From Cranoglanis bouderius (taxonomy: Eukaryota; Chordata; Actinopteri; Siluriformes; Cranoglanididae): a stretch of 64,000 nucleotides of DNA. Location: positions 18,733,501-18,797,500 of the forward strand of contig CM042555.1 of assembly GCA_023630585.1 (NCBI GenBank), written 5' to 3'. The position numbers were made by a program, and so were the translations under genes. Each line of letters opens with the position of its first letter. The first letter of the stretch is position 1. Shown here piece by piece: positions 49,106 through 58,676 of the stretch. The notes beneath the pieces were generated by a model. That model was not told where the DNA came from, did not search any database, and saw only the letters and a list, made by a program, of their open reading frames with translations.

Positions 49106-49378
49106 AAACCCTGACAAAGTGCCACACTTTGAAATGACTGAGTCATTCCAGGTTTTGTATTTTTCAGTTCACTGCCACTCGGCATATTTCACTGACTGTC
49201 CAGTTAGCGGGATAACTTGAGCCAGATGCCATGTAACCTGTCTTAATTATCCAGCCTGTATAATCTGTTTGCTTTGCAAATTCCACTTTATGAACTGTCT
49301 CTACTTCAGTGTTTATACAGTCGGTAGGTTTGTTTGTGAGACCTTCATGTTGGTTGGAAGATTTTATTTTTTTTTTTT

Positions 49379-49379
49379 C

Positions 49380-49437
<58 letters not shown>
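49379..49437. repeat. (CT)n microsatellite in the PDCD4 3' UTR
   Basis: A CT run of about 55 bases, expected in the mature mRNA as a polypyrimidine stretch. Confidence 0.95.
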
Positions 49438-49439
<2 letters not shown>

Positions 49440-49644
49440 TTTCCAGTCTCTCTCTTTTCCCCCCGTCTAACAAAGACGTCGATACTGGATGCAATGGACA
49501 ACAAAATGGCAATACAGAGAAATGTGAACCAATCGGGATCATTTCACATGAACGTTGTCGATAAACGTTATTTTTATATTTTCCGAACACTGACGTGGGC
49601 ATACTTTACCAAATGTTCTCGCTCTTTGTTAAAAATGGTTAAGA

Positions 49645-49654
49645 AATAAATAAA
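49645..49654 (+). terminator. PDCD4 poly(A) signal
   Basis: AATAAATAAA gives two overlapping signals, followed by GT-rich GGCTTGTGTTTGCGTT about 15 bases later. Confidence 0.7.
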
Positions 49655-49680
49655 GGTTAAAGTAATGGCTTGTGTTTGCG

Positions 49681-51100
49681 TTCCTTATTAAGACTTTAAT
49701 TGACCGCTCAGCAGTTGAGTTCCAGTGCCCAGAAGTTTGAGATCCGAATCCCAGGACTGCTAGAGAGGCCAGGGGGAACGGGAAGCCCTTAAACTGCTCT
49801 GCGCTGTTTGGATTGGGAAAAGTAGCTTTTATTTATTTTTAATTAAAAAAATAAAAATAAAAATAAATATTTGCTCTAAGCATTTAAACCATCCAGTCAT
49901 ATTCTAGTTACATATCCATACACGAGGAACATTAGTGGCCACGAGTTTATTATTCATGTACTTTCTCAAACCAGCAAACTTTACAGTCAGGTTTTTATAG
50001 ATGTAACCAATTAATGTAGATTATGTTGATTGATCTAAAGTAATCCTGCTATAAACTCATTTAAAATGGTGAACAGTTGATGGTGTAGTCGGCCATGTTG
50101 ACGTGACGTCTCGTGCTGAGCTCAGGATTAATGAGACTTTCCGAGTAGTAATTCCATGTTGAAGGGGCATTTTCTGTGTTTTGTCCTAATTGCAGGTCAG
50201 AAATTAGGAGGTGTGAGATTTAGTCGAATGCAGCGTAAGTACCTGAAGCCTCATAATGGTAAGAATATTAAGTGTGTGTGTATGTGTGTGTGTGTGTGTG
50301 TGTGGAAGAATTTCCTGATCCATTTAGTAATATAACAGTTTGATGAATAGACGGATAAAATAAAGTATATATAAAATATACAAAAGTCATTGATTCAGAA
50401 TGGTTTATAATTACATATTTTTTTTCCCCATATACCTTTTTGCTGTCCTTAATGTTGCCCAGCACTTTTGTGTTCCTATCGATTACTAAAGTGTGCCACC
50501 AGTATGAGAGGATCAGTCAGAACAGCGATGGTCTGGTTGGTGTTTTAAACACCTTCATGTCACTGCTGTACTAAGAATGAAACGCCGCCACCCGAATATC
50601 TGCTCAGTGGTGGAAACTTTCCATTGATGCATGGTGAAGAGGGGTGCCAATACATTGGTGCATCACGACAGAAAGGCTGGTCAGTAATTGTGCAATACAG
50701 TATGTATGGTAGGAGAACCTGATAAAATGCCCAGTGTGTGTAGCTACAACTCAAATAAATAATGTTAGAAATCTATCCTTTAATCACCCACCATTACTTC
50801 AGCTAAATAAATGTGTCTATTTAAAATACTGGAATGTAATAATTGTTTTAAAAAAAGAGCAAGCGAGTAATATCCTGTTACACGGTGTGTGTGTGTGTGT
50901 GTGTGTTCAGATGCTGGTAGCTCAGTGATGTTTATGGTCCCTCAACTATTTTGAATTGTCTACACACACACACACACACACCATGTCTAGTTGTGTGTTC
51001 ACTGGGCCTCAGTTATCTTTTAGTGAAGTTGCAGGTAAATGTTTTGCGTAAGCCAAATGTCCACCAGATTTACAAAAGTTTCAGAAACGCTGCTTTTCTT
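49681..51100. other. PDCD4-BBIP1 convergent spacer
   Basis: No gene is seen. It holds a repeat block like 33650-33740 at about 50080-50160, a degenerate interspersed element at 50455-50755 and short GT/CA runs at about 50274-50303, 50884-50906 and 50962-50981. Confidence 0.6.
50455..50755. mobile_element. Degenerate interspersed repeat
   Basis: The order of text (CACCAGTATGAGAGGATCAG, CACCTTCATGTCACTGCTGT, GAATATCTGCTCAGTGGTGG, GTCAGTAATTGTGCAATACA, CCTGATAAAATGCCCAGTGT) follows a widespread fish repeat that ends TGATAAAATGG-CAGTGTGTGTA. No coding capacity. The family name is not certain. Confidence 0.5.
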
Positions 51101-51105
51101 TCATG

Positions 51106-51111
51106 TTTATT
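51106..51111 (-). terminator. BBIP1 poly(A) signal
   Basis: TTTATT on the plus strand is AATAAA for BBIP1, 178 bases past the stop codon. Confidence 0.45.
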
Positions 51112-51288
51112 GATGCCTAGCTGATTAGCATTTGGCGACGCCCACAAAATTGAACCCAAACACGTCACTGCAACGCAAATACAAAACTACATGAAGACAA
51201 AACAGTGGAACTAATTCATTACAGTGATATGTTACATATGATATTAGGTTGTGACGGAGGTGCGGGATTCATCCCCTCGCGCTGCGCC

Positions 51289-51455
51289 CTACTGAGCGTG
51301 CTCCTGCTGCTCCCTGTTAGCCGCTTCCTGCTGCCTGATGAGCTCCTGCGCCTCCTGCTGCATCTTCTCCAGCTTCTCTAGCGTCACTGACTTCAGAGGC
51401 AGCAGCTTGGGTTTGCAGAGGACCAGCGCCGGGACGTCCTCCACTGACAGTTGAC
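51289..51455 (-). CDS. BBIP1: BBIP1 last coding exon
   Basis: It encodes QLSVEDVPALVLCKPKLLPL, KSVTLEKLEKMQQEAQELIR and a short Gln/Glu-rich end, then TAG. The tail beyond KLEKM is less conserved than the core, as in other vertebrates, and reads as one continuous helix. Confidence 0.95.
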
Positions 51456-51788
51456 CTACACACACACAACGTGGTGGTGGTATGGTTTAGCTAGCGTGTT
51501 AGATGTAACTCCTGTGGTGTGTTAGCATGCTAAATTTAAGAATAGGAATATTTATTGATGACCTACAAACATAGATAATCATAACTGTTAGCCATAAGAC
51601 TCCAGAGTGGAACTCTTAAAGCACCCATGAAAACAATATTGTGTGTGTTAAATATTACAGAATATTATATTTTAGACAGGTGATAAATCATCATCGTAAT
51701 TAGAGGAAAGGCACGAATGTTGACTGTGTTGATTCAGTTTACCTTGTTTAGGTAAGACCTCCCTGAACACCGACTTCACTTCAGGCAT
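51289..51788 (-). CDS. BBIP1: BBSome-interacting protein 1 (BBIP10), complete, two coding exons
   Basis: BBIP1 is the smallest BBSome subunit; the BBSome moves membrane proteins in and out of cilia, and human BBIP1 is a Bardet-Biedl gene (BBS18). The coding exons are 51743-51788 and 51289-51455 on the minus strand (46 + 167 bases, 70 residues plus TAG). The protein begins MPEVKSVFREVLPKQG and has the family core VLCKPKLLPLKSVTLEKLEK, followed by a Gln/Glu-rich helical tail. The human 70-residue form starts MAEVKSMFREVLPKQG and shares the core. Splicing is CAAG|GTAAAC to TGTGTAG|GTCAA. The gene converges on PDCD4 and diverges from SHOC2. Confidence 0.94.
51743..51788 (-). CDS. BBIP1: BBIP1 first coding exon
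   Basis: ATG (51786-51788) starts MPEVKSVFREVLPKQ, with G split across the intron. The pyrimidine-rich GCTTTCTTTTAAG text upstream could be an acceptor for a 5' UTR exon further right. The transcription start was not located. Confidence 0.93.
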
Positions 51789-51881
51789 CGTGACGCTTCT
51801 CTATAAACCCTTAAAAGAAAGCGGCAAATAAAGAAGAAGCGATAAATAAGAAATAATAATTGCTGACAAAACAAAACAAAA

Positions 51882-52104
51882 AAAACAATAGAAACCTTCA
51901 CAGAATCTGTAATGGTTTTAATGGAAACTGTAATGGTCCTTGTGGGTCTCTACTGGTAATTTGTTGCCTTCTACTGGTGGCATGTTGTGTCTAGTGGATC
52001 CCATTAAGGACCAGTAATGGTTTAAATGGTTACTTGATGGTATGTAATAGTATGTGTAGTGGAAACCATTTGAATTTCTGTGATGGTTTCTATTGGTTTT
52101 TTTT
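51882..52104. mobile_element. MITE in the BBIP1 5' region
   Basis: The left end AACAATAGAAACCTTCACAG (51885-51904) and right end CTGTGATGGTTTCTATTGGT (52078-52097) are inverted copies with few mismatches. The 220-base interior repeats TAATGGTTT/AATGGAAAC-type text. No coding capacity. Confidence 0.7.
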
Positions 52105-52660
52105 TCTTCCAGCAGGGAAGATGTTCTCTTGAATACTAGTAATGTTATTTATATAAGGTTGTCAGTTTAATACTTATTAGTCATCAGCTCATTTGCATAT
52201 CGCGGTTTCCTGCGGTATATTAGTATCGAAACCGCCAACATCGTGATAATGAAAAACAAACGATATATCGCGCAGAACTAAACTATCCGCTTCTACTTTT
52301 CTACTTTTGCTTTTTTTTTTTTTTTTTAACTCTTTTGTTTGACACACTTCCTCAATATTTCCGGCTCTAATCTCTGTCTTAACTGGCGTTTATCTTAACA
52401 GCCATTTTAGACTTTACTTCGCTAGCTCAGTTATCTAGTGTCTTAACAGCTGACGATAACGTTAAGCTTATTAGCTTTACCCTCAGGTTATTTTTTAAAA
52501 TTATTATTATTACTGTTGTTGTTGTCATTATTTCTATACGAGCTACAAAGTGGCGGCTCTAAAACTGGCGTAAACCTACAATTCGGTTGTATGGAAAAAA
52601 ACAAAAACAAAACATAAACATCCTATTATAAGATTACCGTAGTGCTGTTTGACTCAGGAG
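52105..52660. other. Non-coding stretch, presumed BBIP1 5' intron
   Basis: No exon is recognised. A CGATATATCGCGCAGAAC text at about 52261-52278 resembles the termini near 3010-3060. A T run lies at 52309-52327. Confidence 0.4.
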
Positions 52661-52668
52661 TCTCTTCT

Positions 52669-52789
52669 TGGCCGAATCCCAAATCTCTCCCTCTTAGTTC
52701 TGGAGTGCACTAAATTACGTGTCGAAGCCATTACTCCGTGCGCTATGGAGCGCACGTTAAGGGAACAAGGAGTGATTTGGGATTCGGTC
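52669..52789. mobile_element. MITE with TIR CCGAATCCCAAATC
   Basis: GGCCGAATCCCAAATC (52670-52685) and GATTTGGGATTCGGTC (52774-52789) are inverted repeats with one mismatch in 16. The element is about 120 bases. The open frame across it (52649-52918) is therefore not a gene. Confidence 0.75.
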
Positions 52790-52860
52790 TTGGATACGCA
52801 GTTGCCAAGGCGCTGTGCTGATCTTCTTCTTCAGTGTGTTCTGGAAACAGTGCGGTTCGC

Positions 52861-52879
52861 TGCTGCCACCTGGCGGTCA
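52861..52879 (-). promoter_or_regulatory. CTCF-like motif between BBIP1 and SHOC2
   Basis: The reverse strand reads TGACCGCCAGGTGGCAGCA, a close match to the CTCF core, in reverse orientation. An ATGGCGGC (YY1-like) text follows at 52880-52887, so this may also be near the BBIP1 promoter. Confidence 0.45.
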
Positions 52880-53254
52880 TGGCGGCATGTTACACGTGTT
52901 AAGTACATGCAAAACTAATACTAGAAATAAGCACGTTAAGGGGGGAAAAAACCCCACACACTATTATGTTAGAAAGTATTGAATGCTTAATTAGCACTTA
53001 TTTACATCATTGTGTAGAGAACAGATTGATTTATTTATTTATCTTTTATTTATTTTCAATCCATTTCATTTCTACCCAAGGTATAAATCACTAGCCTGTT
53101 TTGTAGTCCATATTTGTAGTTTTGCATCATATCATGGACTGGATGATTTAGAGAAAAATGTCTAGTTTCTACTAGTTTCCTTCCACTGTCCAAAAAAATA
53201 TGGCAGGTGACATTAAGATAAATTACCTCTAGCTGTAAATGTGTGTGCGTGCGT

Positions 53255-53345
53255 GTGTGTGCAATTCCTTGTCCCATCCAGGGTGTGTTCCCGGGGTTAG
53301 ACTCCTGACCCAGCAGGATAAAGTGCTTACTGAAAGTGAGCGAGT
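53255..53345 (+). mobile_element. LINE/SINE 3' tail, copy 3
   Basis: GTCCCATCCAGGGTGTGTTC (53271-53290), then CTGACCCAGCAGGATAAAGT (53308-53327) and a GTGAGCGAG end, like the copy at 8045-8330. Confidence 0.55.
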
Positions 53346-53915
53346 CAGTCTGGCATAAAAATTTGCATTACCTATGTGTGGAAAAATTATGTGATTTAAG
53401 AACGCGTACATAAGCTCAAAAATATCACCATTTGAATGTGTTCATTAATTTTCAGGAAGGGCACCAATATTTTTGGAGTTTACGGTGTTTTAAAAGAATA
53501 TTTCCATCTGAACTTTTATTTACACTTACATTTCTACACTTGCATCTTGATTTGATTTACATCGCTGAGTTGGTCATTTTCCCACATGTACAATTTCAAA
53601 GAATATGTCTACTTTAATTTTATTATTAGTTTAATTTATTAACATTTGTGGAGCACGACATAATAAATTACATATAAATATACCCTGAGAGAGGTAGGGA
53701 CTATATTATTTAGTAGAACTTTAATTTAAAATTAATGTGTGTGTGTGTGTGTATGTGTGTGTAATTTTGAGATAAATACGTGTAAGAACAGGAGCGTTTA
53801 GGAAATCTCGCGATAATGTCGCGTGTCTATGCACCTTACTGTACAATATCTCGCGAAGTTTTGGGATGAAACGTTGCATGCGTGTGACGCCATCGCGCCG
53901 GCAGGGAGGAGGGGG
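53346..53915. other. Spacer before the SHOC2 promoter
   Basis: AT-rich sequence without a recognised gene up to about 53790, including a (TG)n run at about 53736-53761; GC content rises from there. Confidence 0.5.
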
Positions 53916-53984
53916 AGGAGGGATGATGATGATGATGATGATGGTGGTGGTGGGCGGGGCGACTAGGAGGGGCGGGGCGGGCTC
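53916..53984 (+). promoter_or_regulatory. SHOC2: SHOC2 GC-box promoter
   Basis: A (GAT)n(GGT)n tract at about 53922-53953 is followed by two Sp1-type GC boxes, GGGCGGGGC (53952-53960) and GGGGCGGGGC (53969-53978). No TATA box is seen. This is a typical CpG-rich housekeeping promoter. Confidence 0.6.
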
Positions 53985-54049
53985 GCGCTGCAGCGGCAGC
54001 GTTAGGGAAGGAGGAGGAAGCGGAGGATGGTGGAGCGACACCTCTGAAG
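53985..54049 (+). other. SHOC2: SHOC2 non-coding exon 1 with a short uORF
   Basis: The exon ends TGAAG|GTAAAA at 54049/54050. It contains ATG at 54027 with TGA at 54045-54047, a six-residue uORF (MVERHL). Its assignment to SHOC2 rests on strand, GC-box promoter and the absence of any other gene before 60946. The 5' end is estimated. Confidence 0.45.
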
Positions 54050-56028
54050 GTAAAAAACATTTTTATATTCACAGAACGGGGCTCGCTGTTGTCGATTTAC
54101 GAAACACGTCGAACGTTAAACTGTCACGGGAACGCTGCTGTCGGTGTCGCTGGCGGCTGACACGGCGCTCCAGTGCGGAGCGGAGGGTTTAAAACGCTCC
54201 TTTTGTTCAGCCCCGGAATGGCCGCTGTCTCTCTCTCGCTCTCTCTATATATGTGTGTATGAGTGTGTGTACAGCTTGTGTATGTGTGTGAGGAGTTTTC
54301 TTTTACGCCTTTTTTTAAATAGAGTGGAGAAATAACGCGTGCCCGACTGTAAATATTGTGAATAATTTGATCCCAAAAATGGACAACTCGTAATCGGTTG
54401 TCAGTTGAGCTGAAGACCGGATGACGGATCGCCAGTTCGGCGCGTCCACCTCATCGCGGCCCGGATGCTACACTCACGCGTCACCGCGGCTTGACATGAG
54501 GCCTTCATGAGAAAGCTGAACATTTCGTAGCTTAGCTTAGCTTGAAGGTTCGGGTCTTTCTTTTTTACCTTAATCGACACCAAAGATGAAAGACTGTTCA
54601 TTTTTATTTTTGGCGAACTAAACAATAAATAATAAGACTGTTGTTGTTGTTATTTAACATTTTCACCTCGTTTGTCATTTCCAACCAGCTAACATTAGCC
54701 TGCTAAGGTGTGCTCAAATATTATGGCTAATTTACTAACTCGCGAGTTTGTGTAGCCAGACGCTTTATTCAACTATTATCTATTAAGTATAATAACTGTC
54801 TGTCTGCTCAGCGAAGTTAATATTAAAATAATCCCGAATCGCTGTCACTGCAGTTAGCCACTGGGACGCTGGTGTAGTTTTTTTTTTTCTCCCCTACCCC
54901 AATCGTATTTAGGCAAATCCCGCCTCCTGAGCTCTGATTGGCTCCCACTATCCTGCCTCCTGTTCTTGGATTGGCTGATAATTCATTTTCACGCGCAGTC
55001 TGCGTAACAGACGTGGCAGCTAGCCAATCAGTTGAGCGTTGGAGGCGGGATTTGTTGGAATGCGGGTTAGGAAAAGAAGAAAAGGGGGGGAAAGAAGACA
55101 TACCCGCACGGAAGGTTAAAATTAATATTAATTAACACTAGCTAGATGAGTTAAGAAGAGAACAAAGTGGCTTTTTTTTTGTTTTTTTGTTTCACAACAG
55201 CGTTTGACATTTGCTTGTTTATTTATTTCTCTCATATGATGTGCTGTGAGAGGAGAAGTCACAGAACTGGTCTCTTCCTGATTCCTCAGGAGATCTCTGT
55301 GCTCTCATGTGCCCTTTTCCAGAAACTTCTCTGAAGTTATCTTCTCCCAGAAATGTTTACACCCTTTTTAGCGGCTTTTTAAGACTTTCCGTTCTGTATC
55401 ATCAGCCAAAATTGTGTTTACTGACCCAGCTGTGTTTCCCAACATGGTGTTTGGTGGTGATTTTTCTGCTCTAACACACCTGGTTGAACTTTATCAGCTT
55501 ATTAGGAGTTTCTTCACAGGGTTGAAATGGGCGTGTCCGAGCAGGAGCATGGACAAAAACGAGTAGGGTGTCCAAGAACAAGACACGAGCCCAGATCAGC
55601 CACCTGTAAATATTATTTAAAGCCTTTGAGAGAGTGAGAGCCCGTGAGTGATGTTACAAACAACCAATCGCACACTTTTCCTTCGATTTACCCTCTAAGA
55701 TTTATTTTTTTTATTCCTTCCAGGAAGCTTACTGTAGAACCAATCAGATTGTAAACCAACCAAGATTCTGCAGCTTGTGGCCAGAAAAGTGTACAATAAC
55801 ATATCCGAGGTTTTTGGGCAGGGCCTCTGACACTTGAACCCTGTGGCACTAGTGTTATAGTAAGAGCTCTGTGACAGAAGTTACATTTTCCACGGACGTT
55901 TTCTTCAGGCAAAGGCGTTCGATTAGCAAAGATGTGTTTTGCTTCAGACTTTCACTTATTTCTTTGGTTTTGTGCTGGTGTAGCTAACGAGGAAAGGCCT
56001 TTTTACGATACATGATGCATGTATCCAT

Positions 56029-56176
56029 CTCGGGAGTGTGTGTGGTGTCGTAGACTGTGCATGTTGTCGTAGACTGTCTCGGGAGTGTGTGTGTTGTCGT
56101 AGACTGTCTCGGGAGTGTGTGTGTGTGTGTGTGTTGTCGTAGACTGTCTCGGGAGTGTGTGTGTGTGTTGTCGGAG
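56029..56176 (+). repeat. Minisatellite, unit like TTGTCGTAGACTGTCTCGGG
   Basis: Four to five copies of a unit of about 30 bases (GTCGTAGACTGTCTCGGGAG plus a variable GT run). It abuts the left end of the Tc1-like element. Confidence 0.9.
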
Positions 56177-56187
56177 ACGTGGTGTTG

Positions 56188-57258
56188 TACATTGGTCAGC
56201 CATAACATTAAAACCACCTGCCTAATATTGTGTAGGTCCCCCTTGTGCCGCCAAAACAGCTCTGACCCGTCGAGGCCTGGACTCCACAAGACCTCAGAAG
56301 GTGTGTGTGGTATCTGGCACCAAGACGTTAGCAGCAGGTCCTTTAAGTCCTGTAAGTTGCGAGGTGGGGCCTCCATGGATCGGACACGTTTGTCCAGCAC
56401 ATCCCACAGACGCTCGATCGGATTCTGATCTGGGGGATTTGGTGGCCGAGTCAACACCTTGACTGCTTCGTCATGTTCCTCAAACCATTCCTGAACATTT
56501 TTTGCAGTGTCTCAGGGCGCATTATCCTGCTGAAAGAGGCCACTGCCATTACGGAATACCGTTTGCCATGAATGTACTTGGTCTTCATCCATGAGAATGC
56601 CAGGACCCAAGGTTTCCCAGCAGGACGTCGCCCAGAGCATCACACTGCCTCCGCCGGCTCGCCTTCTTCCCATAGTGCACCCTGGTGCCATCTCTTCCCC
56701 AGGTGAGAGACACACACGCACCCGGCCGTCGATGTAAAAGAAAACGTGATTCATCAGACCAGGCCACCGTCTTCCATTGCACCGTGCTCTAGTTCTGATG
56801 CTCAGGTGCCCGTTGTAGACGGTGGACACGGGTCAGCACCTTTCTATCACAGCCAGCATGAACTTTTTCAACAGTTTTGTGGGATCGGACCAGACGGGCC
56901 AGCCTTCACTCCCCATGCACATCAGTGAGCCTTGGGTGCACATGACCCTGTCGCCGGTTCACCGGTTGTCCTTCCTTGGACCACTTTTGGTAGGTACTAA
57001 CCACTGCTTACCAGGAACACCCCGCAAGACCTGGCGTTTTGGAGATGCTCTGACCCAGTCGTCTGGCCATCACAACCTGGCCCTTGTCAGAACCTTACAC
57101 TTGCCCATTTTCCCTGCTTGCAACACATCAACTCTGAGAACTGAGTTGCACTTGGTGCCTAATATATCCCACTCCTTCACAGGTGCCATTATAACAAGAT
57201 AATCAGTGTTATTCCCTTCACCTGTCTGAGGCTGTAATGTTATGACAGGTCTGTGTAT
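56188..57258 (-). pseudogene. Tc1-like transposon with a broken transposase
   Basis: A copy of about 1.07 kb on the minus strand, with similar ends (TTGGTCAGCCATAACATTAA at the left; GTAATGTTATGACAGGTCTG at the right). The transposase is frameshifted: WSDESRFLLH lies in the frame of 56585-56782, GGGSVMLWA and FQQDNAP in 56512-56829, and NPIERLWDVLDK with SMEAPPRNLQDLKDLLLTSW in 55984-56457. All three DDE-type acidic blocks remain in the DNA, but in three different frames. It is inactive. Confidence 0.88.
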
Positions 57259-57262
57259 ACGT

Positions 57263-57530
57263 ACAGGTGCATCTCAAAAAAATTTAATATCGTGGAAAAG
57301 TTCATTTTTTCCCTGTAATTTAATTTAAAAAAGTGGAACTTTCATATATTCTAGATTTATTACACGTTAAGTGAAACATTTCAAGCCTTTTTTTGTTTTA
57401 ATCTTGATGATTACGGCTTACAGCTCATGGACACGAGATACTGGGAAAATCCAGTATCTCAGAAATATTAGAATAAAGAATTAGTAATACAGAAATGTCA
57501 ACCTTCTGAAAAGTATCACCCCCCCTACAT
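57263..57530 (+). mobile_element. DNA-transposon-like remnant next to the Tc1 copy
   Basis: ACAGGTGCATCTCAAAAAAA, ATATCGTGGAAAAGTTCATT, then TTTCAAGCCTTTTTTTGTTT, TTAATCTTGATGATTACGGC and CAGTATCTCAGAAATATTAG follow a widespread fish element whose TIR begins ACAGGTGCATCTCA. It starts within a few bases of the Tc1 end. Class not certain. Confidence 0.55.
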
Positions 57531-57559
57531 TTGTTATCGGATATCTGTTTGTTTCACTG

Positions 57560-57563
<4 letters not shown>

Positions 57564-57600
<37 letters not shown>
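57564..57600. repeat. (GT)n microsatellite
   Basis: A GT run of about 37 bases. A second run of about 27 lies at 57761-57787. Confidence 0.95.
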
Positions 57601-57602
<2 letters not shown>

Positions 57603-57757
57603 CAGATCTCCGGGCCTTCCCCCAAGTATGTTAACGTGTGTATACATGTCTTATCACAGTAATATGTATCCTGACAAAATGGAGGACAAATGAACGTTTT
57701 AGAGATTCAGTAAAAATCTGCTTCCATAAACAGCTCTGATGTATCAGTGTATAACAC

Positions 57758-57789
<32 letters not shown>

Positions 57790-58074
57790 GGATATTACAG
57801 TGGAAGGTATAACAAGCGAGTGACATCACACACTCTTATCACATTCGAGTAATGTTATATTGTTGGACATGGAAGAGTTGTCGAGTGGCCGGCTGTCACT
57901 TCACAATGTAGTTTTAGGTGTGTGTGTGTGTGTGTGAGAGAGTGTGAGAGAGAGAGAAAATGTTTCAGACTGAGATATGCTTCATCACCACCACCTTCCT
58001 GCTACATCTGCAACTTCACTGCAACATGCTGTGGTTTCTTAGCTGTGTGTCTCTGTCACTGTTACTTGCTCTCT

Positions 58075-58428
58075 TTTTCTCTGTCTGTCTGTCTCCCTGT
58101 CTCTCTGTCCGTCTCCGTCTATCTGTCTCTCCCTGTATCCGTCTGCCTGTATCTGTCTCTCTCTGTTCCCCTGTATCTGTCTCTCTTTCAGTATCTGTCT
58201 GTCCCCCTGTATCTCTCTGCATGTCTTTCATTCTCTTTCTCTCTCATCTCTCCTTATTTCTGTCTTCTTGTATCTCTTTCACTCTGGATATCTGTCTTTG
58301 AATATCTCTCTTTCTCTGTCTTGTGTCTCTCTTTTTGTCTCTCTTCTTCTGCTTCTTGCTCTGTCTCTCTGCCTCTGTCCATGTGTCTCTCTTTTACCTA
58401 CCTCTCTCTCTCTCTCTCTCTCTCTCCA
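58075..58428. repeat. Pyrimidine-rich tract, CTGTCTGT-type units
   Basis: About 350 bases of CTCT/TCTG repeats, with CCCTGTATCTGTCTCTCT units in the middle and (CT)n at the right end. The Ser/Leu/Val-rich open frames here are artefacts. Confidence 0.9.
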
Positions 58429-58440
58429 GATAAGGTCAGG

Positions 58441-58540
58441 AGGAGTGTGTGTTGCGTTGTGGTTAGCTCGCTGTTCAGGGCTGATTCTCAGAAATGTGTC
58501 ACGCCAGGCCTGTTTTAAGAATCCAGAGGAGAGGAATGCG

Positions 58541-58580
<40 letters not shown>

Positions 58581-58644
58581 CCTGGAGACCAGCGCAGGGG
58601 ACAAACGACATAACTCTCTCCTTATCCTGCATCTCTGATGAGAG

Positions 58645-58676
<32 letters not shown>

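Larger units (their letters stand above)
48890..49680 (+). other. PDCD4: PDCD4 3' UTR
   Basis: An untranslated tail of about 0.8 kb. It holds a miR-21 8-mer match at 49098-49105, a (CT)n tract at 49379-49437 and overlapping AATAAATAAA poly(A) signals at 49645-49654. Confidence 0.75.

Noticed and set aside
52649..52918. Open frame of 89 residues between BBIP1 and SHOC2
   Set aside because: It spans a MITE with clear terminal inverted repeats.
53836..54192. His- or Met-rich open frames in the SHOC2 promoter
   Set aside because: They come from (GAT)n(GGT)n repeats and GC boxes.
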